From Sarcophilus harrisii (lineage: Eukaryota; Chordata; Mammalia; Dasyuromorphia; Dasyuridae): a stretch of DNA of 64,000 bases. A program made the position numbers and the translations under genes. Shown in pieces: positions 31,807 to 43,435 of the stretch; positions within the stretch are counted from its first letter, which is position 1, and the number at the start of each line of letters is the position of its first letter. The stretch covers positions 99,575,988-99,639,987 of the forward strand of contig NC_045431.1 of assembly GCF_902635505.1 (NCBI RefSeq), in the 5' to 3' direction. The notes beneath the pieces are model-generated. The model was not told where the DNA came from. It worked only from the letters and a program-made list of their open reading frames with translations, and did no database searches.

Positions 31807-32324
31807 AAGAATTTGCTTTTTCTACAGATTTTGTAAAGAGGTAGTTCATAGGCTGAATATATTTAATGTAAACCTCTTTGGGAGATCAGACATTGAGAAA
31901 TGTTTCTTGGTGCTCTTACGTGCTGAGTTCTCTGGCCTCCTGCTCATGTGCTTTTTTATGGATGACTATAGGGTTATGGACCACTCCTTTTCCCTAAACA
32001 TGCAATTTATTCCTTTTTATTTTCCTCAGCATTCTACTAGTTTCTCTTTTCTATGACCCAGATTTGAGTCTTTGGTTACTTTCATCCCATCCTCAGAAGA
32101 AAAGGAATGAAGAATTCACATAATTTCAGATTTTTAAAAAGTTCTTTCCCCTACCCCCACCCCAACTATATATTATATAGGAAATAATAGAGAGGTTTAA
32201 AACAACAAAGGGAAACATTATAAAGTAAATAGTTAATTTTGGTCTTCCATGCTACTACTCTTCAGGGAACTTAGGCCATTATCTCTTTTAGTTATGAAAC
32301 AACTCTAGAGATTTGAAATCTGGA
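31807..32324. other. No gene recognised
   Basis: An 86-codon open frame (31796-32056) has no domain signature. The rest is AT-rich. Confidence 0.35.
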
Positions 32325-32505
32325 AGGAAATTCAAATCTTGCCTCCAAAACAGATGAAATCAATTAACTTATTTTTGCCTCAGTTTCCCCATCTATAAAA
32401 TGAGGATTATAATAGTACCTACCTTATAAGGATGTTGTGAGGTTCAAATAAAATAGAAAAATGCTTTGGAACTTTAAGGTGCTACACAAATACTGTTATC
32501 ATATC
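32325..32505 (+). mobile_element. MIR, 3' half
   Basis: GCCTCAGTTTCCCCATCTAT, AAAATGAGGATTATAATAGT and AGGATGTTGTGAGGTTCAAA follow the MIR 3' consensus. Confidence 0.8.
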
Positions 32506-32602
32506 CTGATTAACCTACTTATTCCTAGAGTCATCTATGCAAGCTTATAGTACTTTTTAAAACTCTCTGATCAGATCCTTCTGGAATTTATCTCTGCTTT
32601 TG

Positions 32603-32735
32603 CAAACTAATTAACAATCAATCACTAAGCATTTGTTAATTCCTTATTATGTGTCAGGCACCCAAATAAGAATAAAGATAAAAGGCAGAAATGAAATATT
32701 CCCTGTCCTCAAGGAGGTTACAGTTTATGAATAGG
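32603..32735 (+). mobile_element. Ancient interspersed repeat (L2/L3-like)
   Basis: CATTTGTTAATTCCTTATTA, TGTGTCAGGCACCC and CTGTCCTCAAGGAGGTTACA are phrases of a widespread old mammalian repeat. Degraded relatives are at 47443-47555 and 56222-56290. Confidence 0.5.
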
Positions 32736-34079
32736 TATTAGGATCCTCATGCCTTTCCATAGTTTTCCTTCAGTTGCCCTGGCTTTCCCTCAATGAAGGT
32801 ATAGTTGATGGTCATACTAGTTGAATATGATCAAGATAGAGATCCTTTTTCTGGTATGGGTTGGCTTTGATGGTTTCTGGAGTATCTTTAAGCTTAAAAA
32901 TTCTTTGATTCTGCCCTCCCCTGTATCCCTTCATCCTCATTCTTATTCATCTTTTAAAGCTGTCTTAAATACAATCCAGGATGTAATAATAACACTTTTA
33001 TTAGACTCAGAGGCATTTCTTTCTATTTAGTTTCAAAAAAGTCATTCTCATACCTCATACAGGCAAAAAGCCAGGTTCAGATCCTGCCCCTGCTATCCCT
33101 GTCAGTGACAGATTCCTTGGAATTCACCTTAGGCATTATACAAATGAACATGCAAACCCCTTTCCCCACTCACCCCCACCCCCACCCCCACCTTTTTTCT
33201 GGGACAGCTTTTCCCCATGTAACTGTAATGATGCTGCTGATTTCTAGTTTGGCTAAAATTAATGACTGCTCAAGCTCATTCTTTTCAACAATTAATCAAG
33301 AGCTGGCAGTGTCAGTACCTTCAAGGGAAGAAATAGCATGAATGCTGTTGGGATTTAGCACTTTTGGCCTTGCTACGAAGCAAGAGCTCCCTGAAGAATC
33401 TGATTAGACTTTGGCAAGCTTTTATATTTAAGGTTTTTTTCTTTCAGAGCATCAATAGCATAACAGGCTTACAAGCATGGGAACAGACAAGCCTACTGTA
33501 TGAGTGTGCACCTGTAATTTAGATTTATGCTAACAAGAAACTGCTTATAAAAATCAACTGCTAATAACTAGGACTTTAATACAGTTATTTCTTTATCTCC
33601 TTGAATGCCATTTTCACACTCTTAATACCAATGCAATAGGGTTTAGGGCAAAGAAATTTTCTTCAAGGCAGCCTTCTTATTACAAAGGTATCTTGTAGCA
33701 TCTATCTAGTCCTTTAAAGTGAATTTGAAAATGTTTAGATATCAGTATCATTTAAAATATTGCTTCATGAACATCAATATTTGCCCATTCTATACACACT
33801 TGGGAATGGGATGCAGATTGTTATATGGGGGGTAAGAAAGGGGAAAGGAAAAAAATGTGCTTTCATTCCTTGGAGATTTTCCTAGATTCCCCAATGTTTC
33901 TTTCAGTCCTCAGTTTCTAAAAATTCTTTTGATAAGTACAGTTGGTAGTCCTTTCCTTTTCCTTTTTACTTTCCTTGTCTCCTTTCCTTTCACTTTCACC
34001 TTCAACTTCACCATCACTTCATCTTGCCTCTTTTGTGATATAGTTTAAAATCCAGAAACACCAAGATGCCGTCCTTGAT
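32736..34079. other. No gene recognised; contains a C-rich tract
   Basis: Mostly unassigned sequence. (CCCCCA)n at 33164-33193 makes a G-quadruplex-type motif on the minus strand. A pyrimidine-rich block lies at 33945-34020. Confidence 0.35.
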
Positions 34080-34775
34080 ATATTTTAATTGGTTTCCTTG
34101 ATATTCTTTACCTATTATTCTTCCAGATCACTTTTGTTAATGTTTTCTAGCTCCATAAAACAATTCTTTGGTAGTTTGGTAGGGCATTGAGTAAGTAAAT
34201 TACCTTAGACAGAATTATCATTTTTATTATAGTGGTTTGGTCTACCCATGAATAATTTTTATTTCTCCAATTGTTTAGATGTGCATTTGTATAAAATATT
34301 TTGTAGTTTTATTCATATAATGCCTGAGTTTAAATTTGTAGATAGATGCCCAAGTATTTTATATTGTTTGTAGTTATTTAAAATGGAATTTCTCTTTCTA
34401 TCCATTGCTGCTAGGTTTTACTGGTAGTATATAGAAATGTAAATGATTTATGTAAGTTTATTATATAGCCTGTAACTTTGCTGAAATTGTTAATTTTTTC
34501 AAAATTTTGTTGATTTTCTAATGTTCTAAAAGTATACTATCATGTGCAAAGAGTGATCACACTGTTCCCTTATTTCTTATTTTTATTTCTTTAATCTCAT
34601 TTTCTTGTCTTATTGTTATAGCCAACCTTTCTAGTACAATATTGAATAATAATAACAATAATGGGCATCCTTGCTTCATCTCTTGTCTTATTGGGAATGC
34701 TTTGAGTTTATTCCTGTTAGAGTTAATTCCTGCTCTTGACTGTAGATAAATGCTCCTCATTTTAAGAAAGCCTCC
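34080..34775 (-). mobile_element. Old L1 (RT region), left part
   Basis: Minus-strand RT phrase [28 protein letters not shown] (34557-34760). It is interrupted at 34776 by a plus-strand L1 and resumes near 39956 with sequence matching the next part of the L1 (about 12110-12250). Confidence 0.75.
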
Positions 34776-36408
34776 ATGGGACTTTTGGGAGTAAAGCTGA
34801 GATGGCAGAGTGAAGTCAGGAAGCTACTTGAACGTTCCCAGTTTCCCTCAAAAACCACCTGAAATCAAGTCTCTGAAAAGAGTCCGACGGAATGAAGCCA
34901 GTCTCCAGCTCAAGATAGATTAGTAGGATTTGAAGAAAGTTCAGTTTCGAGATGATTGTTCAGCCCAGCTCAAATGGTGTCCAGGAAAGTCAGTAAGGGG
35001 TTTTAAACAACAAATCAGCAAATAAGACTCTCTGTCCTGGCTCAGTAGCCAAGTTGACCAAAGGAGCAACCTTCAGTTCCAGTTCAGAAGGCAAAAACTA
35101 GAGAAGTTAATAGAATCTTAGAAAATAGAAATGATAGATCTCTGGAGAAAAACTGAATATGAATAGACAGGAGTATACCTGTTTCTCAGCAATACATGCA
35201 CCTACACAAAAACAGACCCATGTATTAGGGTCCCAAAACCTCAAAATCAAATGCACAAAGGCAGAAATAGTACATTCTTCTTTTTCAGATCATGAATTAC
35301 ATTTAATAAAGAGCCAGGGAAAGATTAAAAACCAAGGAGAAATTAAATAATCTGATTTTAAAGAATGAGTGGATCAAATGACAAATTAGAGAAACAATCA
35401 AAAATTTCATCCAAGACAATGGCAATGAGACAACATACCAAAACCAATGGGAGGTAGTCAAAGCAGTTCTTAGGGGAAATTTTATCTCTAAATAGTTACA
35501 TGAATAATAGAAAGAGAAGATCAATGAATTGGGCATGCAACTAAAAACGTTAGAAAAAGAACAAATTTTAAAAACCCAATTAAATGTAAAATTAGAAACT
35601 CTAAAACTCAAAGGAGAAATTAATAAAATTGAAACTTAGAAAACTATTAAACTAATAAAATTATTGAAATTTTAAATTGAATTAATACAACTAAAAACTG
35701 GTTTTATAAAAAAAGAATCCAACAAAATAAGTAAATATTTGACTAATTTGATTAGAGAAAGGAAAGGAAAAAAACAACAAAATTACCAGCATCAAAAATT
35801 AAAAAGGTGAATTTACCACCAAGAAAAAAAATTCAAGCAATAATTAGGAGGTATTTTGCCTAATTTTATGACAACAAATCTGACAATCTAATTGAAATGG
35901 ATAAATAATTACAAAAATACAAATTGCCAGATTAACATAAAAGGAAACAAATTGCTTAAATAGTACCATTTTACAAAAAAGAATTTGAAGAAACCATCAA
36001 TTAGCTCCCTAAGAAAAAAATCTCCAGAACCAGATGGATTTACAAGTGAAACATTTAAAGAACAATTAATTCCAATACTATATAAGCTATTCAGAAAAAT
36101 CGGGGAAGAAGGAATCCTAACAAATTATTTTTATGATACAGATTATAGTGCTGTTACCTAAATGGAAGGGCCAAAAAAGATAAGGAAAATTATAGACCAA
36201 TCTCTCTAATGAATATTGATAAAAAATCTTAAATAAAATATTAGCAAAGAGATTACAGCAATTTACCATTAAGATAATACACTGTGATGAAGTGAGATTT
36301 ATCCTAGAAAAGCAGAACTGATACAATATCAGGAAAACTATTGCCATAATTGACCATATCAACTAAAAAAAAAAACTAACAAATCTCAATAGATGCTGAA
36401 AAATCTTT
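34776..36408 (+). mobile_element. Plus-strand L1, 5' part (5' UTR end, endonuclease, start of RT)
   Basis: It starts with a 5'-UTR-like GCTGAGATGGCAGAGTGAAG and jumps near 35100 to the endonuclease, so ORF1 is missing. It runs into RT (CTCCCTAAGAAAAAAATCTC at 36005; ATTATAGACCAATCTCTC at 36189). Many stops. It is interrupted at about 36409 by a minus-strand L1 end. Confidence 0.72.
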
Positions 36409-37636
36409 TTTTTAAAAGCTTTTTATTTTCAAAATATAAGCATTTCAACTTCACCCTAGATAACAAATAATCCAATCAATACATGTTAAACATGTGCAAT
36501 TCCTTTATACACATTTCCACAATTATCATGTTGCAAAAGAAAAGTCAGATCAAAAAGGAGAAAAAAATGACAAAGGAAACAAAAATGTAGGTAAACAACA
36601 ACAAAAAAGTGAAAATACTATGTTATGATCCACACTCAGTCTCCACAGTTCTCTCTCTGGGTCTCTTGTGATGGCTTTCTCCATCACAAGACCATTGGAA
36701 TTGGCCTGAATCACCTTACTGTTGAAAAGAGTCACGAACTTCAAAATTGATTATTACATAATCTTGTTGCTGTGCCAATATTTTCCTGGTTCCACTCACT
36801 TCATTTAGCATCAGTTCAGAGGCCTCTCCAGGCCTCTGTGAAATCATCCTACTGATTGTTTCTTACAGAACAATAATATTCCATAGCATTCATATCTATC
36901 ATAACTTAGTCAACTGATGGGCATCCACTCAGTTTCCAGTTTCTTGACACTACAAAAAGGGCTGCCACAAACATTTTGGGTCCCTTTTCCTCCTTTAAGA
37001 TATCTTTAGGATACAAGCTCAGTAAAAATATGGCTGGATCAGAGGATATGAACAGTTTGATAGCCTTTTGATCATAGTTCCCAATTGCTCTTCAGAATAG
37101 TTGGATCAGTTCACAATTCCACCAACAATGCATTAGTGTCCTAGTTTTCCCACATCCCCTCCAACATTTGTCATTATCTTTTGGAGCCATCTTAGCCAAT
37201 CTGAGAGGTGTGTGGTGGTATTTCAGGGTTGTCTTAATTTGCATTTCTTTGATTAATAGTGATAGAGTATTTTTTCATATGGTTAGAAATGATTTTAATT
37301 TCTTTATCTGAAAATTATCTGTTTAAACTTTGTTTATAAATTGGAGAAAATGATTTGTCAATTCTCTATATATTTTAGAAATGATGCCTTTATTAAAACT
37401 CTTGAATTTAAATTTTTTCCTGTGTTTAATACTCTCTTTTAATCTTGTCTCCATTGATTTTGTTTGAACAAAAACTTTTAAACTTAATATAATCAAAATT
37501 ATCTATTTTTTATTCCATAATGTACTCTAGTTTTTCTTTGGCCACAATTTTTTTCCTTCTCCACAGACCTGAGAGGTAGAATATACTTGTTTTTTAAAAA
37601 TTTGCTTATATTATCATTTTTTATGTCTAAATCATG
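36409..37636 (-). mobile_element. 5'-truncated L1 3' end inserted in the plus-strand L1
   Basis: TTTTAAAAGCTTTTTATTTTC marks its 3' end. CTGAAAAATCTTTT occurs on both sides (about 36399-36412 and 37642-37655), so it carries a target duplication. It includes the last part of ORF2 and the 3' UTR of the same subfamily as 1696-3426. Confidence 0.8.
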
Positions 37637-39955
37637 AAACTACTGAAAAATCTTTTGACAAAATGCAGCACCCATTCCTATTAAATACATTAGAGAACAT
37701 CGAGATAAAGGAGCTTTCAAGCTCCCTTTGTAGCAATCATATTTGTAATGGAGAAAAGCTGGATGAATTCTCAAAAAGATCAGGGATGAATTCTCAAAAA
37801 GATCAGGGATGAATTGAGGATGCCGATTATCATCACTTTTATTCAGTATTGTGCTAGAAACATTTACTTTACCAATAAAAAAAAAAAAAGTAATTAAAGG
37901 AATTAGAATAGACAATGAGGAGATAAATCTATCACTCTTTGCAAATTATATGATGGTATTCTTAGAGCATCAATCAAAAAAACAATACTTGAAACAACTA
38001 ACAATTACTTGAAACAATTAGCCAAGTTGCAGGATATAAAATTTACACAAGTCATTAGCATTTCTATATGTTACTAAGAAAGCCCTGCAGCAAGAAATAG
38101 AATGAGAAATTCCATTCAAAATAACTGTAGACAAAATAAAACATTTGGGTTTCTACCAGCCAATACAAACTCAGAAACTATATCAAGACAATTACAACAC
38201 ACTTTTCACACAAATAAAATCAGATCTAAACAATTGAGAACATATCAACTGCTTGCTTATGGGTAGGCCAAGCTAACATAATAAAAATGGTAATTCTACC
38301 TAAAATAATCTACTTCTTCAGTGCCATGCCAATCAAACTGCCAAAATTTATTTTATTGAGCTAGAAAAAAAAGAATAACATTCATCTGGAAGAGCAAAAG
38401 GTCTAGAATATCAAGGGAATTAAAGAAAAAATGAAAAGGATGATGACCAAACTGTACCAAATTTAAAACTGTTATAAAGCAGTAGACATCAAAACCATCT
38501 GGTTTGAGTAATAAACAGAGTGGTAGATCAGTGGAACAGGTTAAATATATAAGGCACAATAATCACAGTATATTATACTTTACTATAGTAACCTAATGCT
38601 TGGTAATCTGAAAGACTCCAATTTCTGGCATAAAAATTCACAATTTGACAAAAATTTCTGGGAAAATTGGAAAATAATGTCAGAAATTTAGCATAGACCT
38701 ACATCTCACACCCCATACCAAAATGGGCACATGATTTAGGCATAAAGGGTGATTATTATAACAATTAGGATCACAAGGGATAGTTTATGTATCAGAGCTT
38801 TGGAGAAGGGAAAAATTTGTGGCAAAAGAAGAAATAGAGAATATTATGAAATGCAAAATGGACAACTTTGATTACATTAAATTAAAAATATTTTACACAA
38901 ATAAAACCAACACAAACAAAATTAAAAGGGAAGCAGAGAGCTGGGGTAAAAATTTGTTACAACCAGCACTTCTGATAAAAGTCTCAGTTTTAAAATATAA
39001 AGAACTGTGTCTCCAATTGATAAATGGTCAAAGGATATGAATAAACAATTTTCAGATAAAGAAACTAGAGTCATGTGTAGTCATATGAAAATGCTCTAAA
39101 TCACCATTGATTAGAGAAATGCAAATTGAAACAATTCTGAAGTACCACCTTATACCTCTTGGTATAACTTATACATTGTGGCTAAGATAACAAGAAAAGG
39201 TAATGATAAATGTTGAACAGAATAGGGGAAAACTGGGGCACCAAAGCATTATTAGTGGAATTGTGAACTAATCCAACCATTCTGGAGAGCAATTTGGAAC
39301 TATGCCCAAAGGGCTATAAAACTGTGCATACTCTTTGATCCAATCACACTACTACTGGGTCTCTATTCCAAAGAAATAGTAAGAGGGAAAAGGACTCATC
39401 ATGCAAAACTTTGTTGTAGCTCTTTTTGTGGTAGCAAAAAATTGGAAAATGAGTAGATGCCCATAAAATGGGGAATGGCTAAATAAATTAAAGCATATGA
39501 AAGTAATGAAATATTATTATTGTATAAAAATAATGAACAATCTGATTTTAGAAAGGGCTGCAAAGTTTTACATGAACTGATGCTGAGCGAAATAAGCAGA
39601 ATCAGAAATATACTGTATATTATTGTATAATAACAGCAAGATTGCATGATGATCAACTAAGACAGACTTGGTTCTTCTCTGCAGTTCAGTGATCAAAGGC
39701 AATCCCAATGAATTTTGATGGAAAATTCTATTTACACTCAAGGAGAGAATATATACACTGTTTGTAAATCAACACATGCTATGTTCACTTTTTTCTATTT
39801 TTTTCTCTTGTGTTTTTTTTTTTCCTTTTGTTCTGATTTTTCTCTCCCACCATGATTGACAAGGGAATATGTTTAAAAAAATGAACATACATATACAGCC
39901 AAAAAATGTTGCTTTTATATGAAAAAAGAGAACGTTTCCATTGATTTCCATGTTT
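37637..39955 (+). mobile_element. Plus-strand L1, 3' part (RT to 3' UTR)
   Basis: It resumes at the RT palm and continues through the ORF2 C-terminus (AATTGTGAACTAATCCAACC; GTAGCAAAAAATTGGAAAATG; AACTGATGCTGAGCGAAATA) to a degraded 3' UTR near 39955. It contains a 23-bp tandem duplication at 37762-37807. No long frame survives. Confidence 0.75.
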
Positions 39956-40183
39956 TTTAGTAGTTTTTTTTTTAAAAATAGAAACGAGTGTTATATTTTG
40001 TTAAAAGCTTTTTCTGCATCTACTGAGATAATCATGATTATAGTTTTTGTTATTTATGTGGTTAGTTATGCAGATGGTTTGTCCTAATATTGAACCAGTC
40101 CTTTATTCCTGATATAGAACACACATGATAGTAGTGTATTATTTTTGTAGCACACACACAGATATATAGAGAGAGAGGGAGAG

Positions 40184-40242
<59 letters not shown>

Positions 40243-40370
40243 CAGAGAGACAGAGAGACTGTAATCTACTTGGAAGTAAGTTATTTTAAATGTTTGCATG
40301 ATAGTCATTAAAAAAATTAGTGTGTAGTTTTCTTTCTCTGTTTTTGATCTCTTTTGTTTAGGAATCAGAT
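39956..40370 (-). mobile_element. Old L1 (RT region), right part
   Basis: GTTAAAAGCTTTTTCTGCATC, ACTGAGATAATCATGATTAT and ATATTGAACCAGTCCTTTATTC continue the element left at 34775. It contains a (GA)n expansion at about 40165-40258. Confidence 0.72.
40165..40258. repeat. (GA)n microsatellite
   Basis: A nearly pure GA run with a few GACA interruptions. Confidence 0.92.
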
Positions 40371-40576
40371 TATGAAGGATTTTAAATGTCAGACAGAGGA
40401 GTTTTTATAATGTATCCTAAAAGGCAAAGGGGAGTTACTAAAGATTATTGATCAAAGGGATAACAAATCTCTTATTTATCAGCTGCATGGAAGACATTTT
40501 AGAGAGGGAAGAAAGACTAATCAGAAGACTAATGGAATAATTTAGGTGAGAAATGATGTTCTGAACTAGGTGATAG

Positions 40577-40585
<9 letters not shown>
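40371..40585 (+). mobile_element. Old mammalian interspersed repeat of uncertain class
   Basis: ATGAAGGATTTTAAATGTCAG, GAAGACTAATGGAATAATTTAG and GAGAAATGATGTTCTGAACTAG resemble a common mammalian repeat. I cannot name the family with certainty. Confidence 0.35.
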
Positions 40586-40586
<1 letters not shown>

Positions 40587-40623
<37 letters not shown>

Positions 40624-40640
40624 TATATGTGTGTATGTGT
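40587..40640. repeat. (AT)n/(AC)n compound microsatellite
   Basis: Alternating AT then AC units, ending TATGTGTGTATGTGTG. Confidence 0.92.
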
Positions 40641-41289
40641 GTGCCTTTTATCCAATAAAAGTCCATAAATACAATGTGAAATTGGGAAAGTGATTAATGT
40701 GAGTTGTTGCTATTAGGAAAAGCTTCATAGACATGGATGAAACTTGATTGAAACCCCTTCACTTGAGGTTATCTATTGCCCAAATACTGTTCTCTTGGAA
40801 TTGCCAAGGCACTATGACTTCAATCATAGTTTAACCTGAAATCACTGCCAGTAAGAATGGAGAGAAATTTCCATTAAGAACCCTCTTTTTCTGGGTTTAT
40901 AGCTGTTATGTTAATTTGAATGAGGATGAAACTTGGCAGAAAAAATCATCAGTTCCCATGCAAATTTCTTTCTAAAAAAGGTTTAAATCAGTGTCTTCCA
41001 CATAGCAATCACTTGAACCATGAATTAACTAACAATCATGATCTATTTCACTTGCCCAAGATAAAAAAAAATAAATGAATTTTAAACATTTTAGCATTTG
41101 TTAGCAGTTGGTATTTCCATGAAGCTGATGCCATTGAAAACTTTAAAATTTTAATTCCAATTCAGGAGGTGTTTTATACTGAAATGCCTCAAAATAACTA
41201 ATCTTCCAAAAGTGTGTTGTGTACTTTTTAAAACTGCAATATTCAGTATGAGAATTAGTCATATAATATCAGAAAAAATGTCCAGTCTT
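40641..41289. other. No gene or repeat recognised
   Basis: AT-rich and without signature. Confidence 0.35.
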
Positions 41290-41392
41290 TGGAGTTCATG
41301 ATCTGACTCTGATACTAGTTCTATGACTTTGGGCAAATCATTTAAATTTTCTGAAATTGCTTTTTAGTCTGTAAATTAGGGACAATTATAAA
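41290..41392 (+). mobile_element. MIR fragment
   Basis: GTTCTATGACTTTGGGCAAATC and TTTAGTCTGTAAATTAGGG follow the MIR order. Confidence 0.6.
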
Positions 41393-41437
41393 TTCAGTGA
41401 TTATTCTTTGCGTCCCTGTTCCAGAGCTATATAGGCT
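41373..41437 (+). repeat. Left arm of a 65-bp inverted repeat
   Basis: The reverse complement of 42486-42550 matches this arm at 61 of 65 positions. It includes CCAGAGCTATATAGGCT and TATAAATTCAGTGATTAT. Confidence 0.88.
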
Positions 41438-41461
41438 ATGCTAGCCATCAATTTTCCAAGT

Positions 41462-41720
41462 GGTAACCCTGAGAGAAGCAGCTAGATTGTACAATGGATA
41501 AAGTGATGGGAATACTCATTTTGCTGAATTCAAATCTGGCCTCAGACACTTATTAGCTGTGTGACCCAGGGCAAGTCACTTAACCCTGGTTGTCCCAGTT
41601 TTCTCTTATATAAAATGAGTTAGAGAAGGAAATGGTGAACCACATCAGTATTTTTGCCAAGAAAACTCCAAATGGGGTCAAAAAGAGTAGAACATGATTG
41701 CAACCACAACAACAATTTCT
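41462..41720 (+). mobile_element. SINE (MAR1/WSINE type), near full length
   Basis: AGCAGCTAGATTGTACAATGG, TAGCTGTGTGACCCAGGG, CAAGTCACTTAACCCTGG and the tail AAGAAAACTCCAAATGGGG, ending in ACAACAACAA. Confidence 0.88.
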
Positions 41721-42197
41721 GATTTTAGGCTCGGCATCTTATTTATCAAACAATCAGCTACTTCTTTGTCAGGAATCTACATTTTGGATGAGAATCTCTC
41801 AGTTTAGATACAGTCCAGGGAGACTTGTGGGCACAAGAACACTGTAATCAAATTGTAGATATAGCTATTCAGATCTCACAAATAGATATTCCTCACTATT
41901 AGAATCTGCGGAATCCAGTCTGTATCTGGATTTAATACAGGTTTTCTGTTCTCATATATGTATGTATGTATTTAATTTTGGTTTGTTTGTTTGACTGATG
42001 TAGTTTAGTTTTTCAATTCCATCAGATAATGGCTAATTCCATTTCATTTGGTGGGACAGACTTAGCTTCTGTTTGAGATACTGCTTTTTTGTGGGAATTT
42101 GATATAAATTCAACTGAAGTTAGATGATCCATTTCTTATAGGTTAGGTTTTTATAGAACTTCACCTTTGTATACTGATTTAGATCAATAAAGGATCA

Positions 42198-42360
42198 GTG
42201 AATTAGAATTGTAAGAAGAGACTTTTAAGAGGTCATATAGTCCAACCATGAACCAAGTTACGAAAAAAATTTTTCAAGAATCACACTAATAAGTGACAGA
42301 ACCAGGATTTAAAGCTAGATCCTCTGCCCCCAAACCAGCTTTCTACCACAAAATTCCTGT
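42198..42360 (-). mobile_element. MIR-like fragment
   Basis: AGTGACAGAACCAGGATTTA and CTAGATCCTCTGCCCCCAAA match the minus-strand MIR head region. Confidence 0.5.
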
Positions 42361-42485
42361 ATTGTCACCTTCTCTTCCCCTTCATTTGGAATGGATGGAT
42401 CAGGAATCAGATTTAACTAAAATAACTCTTGTCTTCTGTTCCAATTCAGACTATTGAGATTAGTCAATTTTATTTGTAACATGTA

Positions 42486-42550
42486 AGCCTATATAGCTCT
42501 GGAACAGGGACACAAAAAATAATCACTGAATTTATAATTGTCCTCAATTT
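42486..42550 (-). repeat. Right arm of the 65-bp inverted repeat
   Basis: Inverted copy of 41373-41437. The arms are separated by about 1.05 kb that contains a SINE. Confidence 0.88.
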
Positions 42551-43312
42551 ATTAATGTAACATTTGTAACATGGTAAATCTGAAAATGATTCAGAAGAGC
42601 TCTGCTTTAACAATAAGAACTTTTTTTTTGGGGGGGGGGGTGGTCCACAGGATCCGTGCAATGATGTAGATTAGATCTTCTCTTCTATCCCAGCCTGTGA
42701 TGAGTGATTCACTCCACTCTTCCTTTGCTCATTTTAGTCAACTGTATCACTCTTTCTGCTCTCCTCACATGCTTCTTATCCATGGGATTACTTCTTCTTT
42801 GATACCTAACTGTGTGGAAGGAGTGATAACTCTAATTACATTAGTAGGTACATTTTGAAATGCACCTTTGCTTTATCTCTTGGAGAAGGAAGTTAAAAAT
42901 TGTTATCTTTTGTTTTTACATAACATATATCCCAATGTATTATTTCTCCCTCCACTGTAAAGGTATAGACTTCCTCCTTCCCCCCGCCCCAAGAACAGTA
43001 GAAAACAATCTAAAGTAGCAGGCCCTTGGAGGAAGGAACATAAGATCAAAAAGAGAAGCTGGCTTTCGAAAGTGCTTAACTATTGAAACAGATATTTTGC
43101 CAAATGAAGTCAAAATCTTTAGAACATATTTTTAAAAAGTGACTTTCTGTTTTTATTGTAAATGGATGTCATATTCCTATTTTAAACTGCCACATTTCTA
43201 CTCTACTTCTCAATTCTTATTATGTAAACTTGATTTTTAAATGAATTTCATGAATAGCATCAGCATTCTCACTCATCTAATATAACTCACAACTACTTGG
43301 AACACATTAATT
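42551..43312. other. No gene recognised
   Basis: Includes a T9-G11 homopolymer junction (42621-42640) and otherwise ordinary sequence. Confidence 0.35.
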
Positions 43313-43372
43313 ATTGGAGCAAATATATGAAATGTATTTATATATAAATACATTTCATATATTTGCTCCAAT
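43313..43372. repeat. Perfect 60-bp palindrome
   Basis: The 30-base left arm begins ATTGGAGCAAATATATG and ends TGTATTTATA. The right arm is its exact reverse complement with no spacer. A looser hairpin (about 43397-43433) follows. Confidence 0.97.
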
Positions 43373-43435
43373 CATATGTATAAATATGTATGCTCCATAT
43401 AATTTATATGTATGTACCCTTTACATAAATTATAG

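Noticed and set aside
40084-40308. Leu/Ser alternating 74-codon frame
   Set aside because: The (GA)n microsatellite read on the minus strand.
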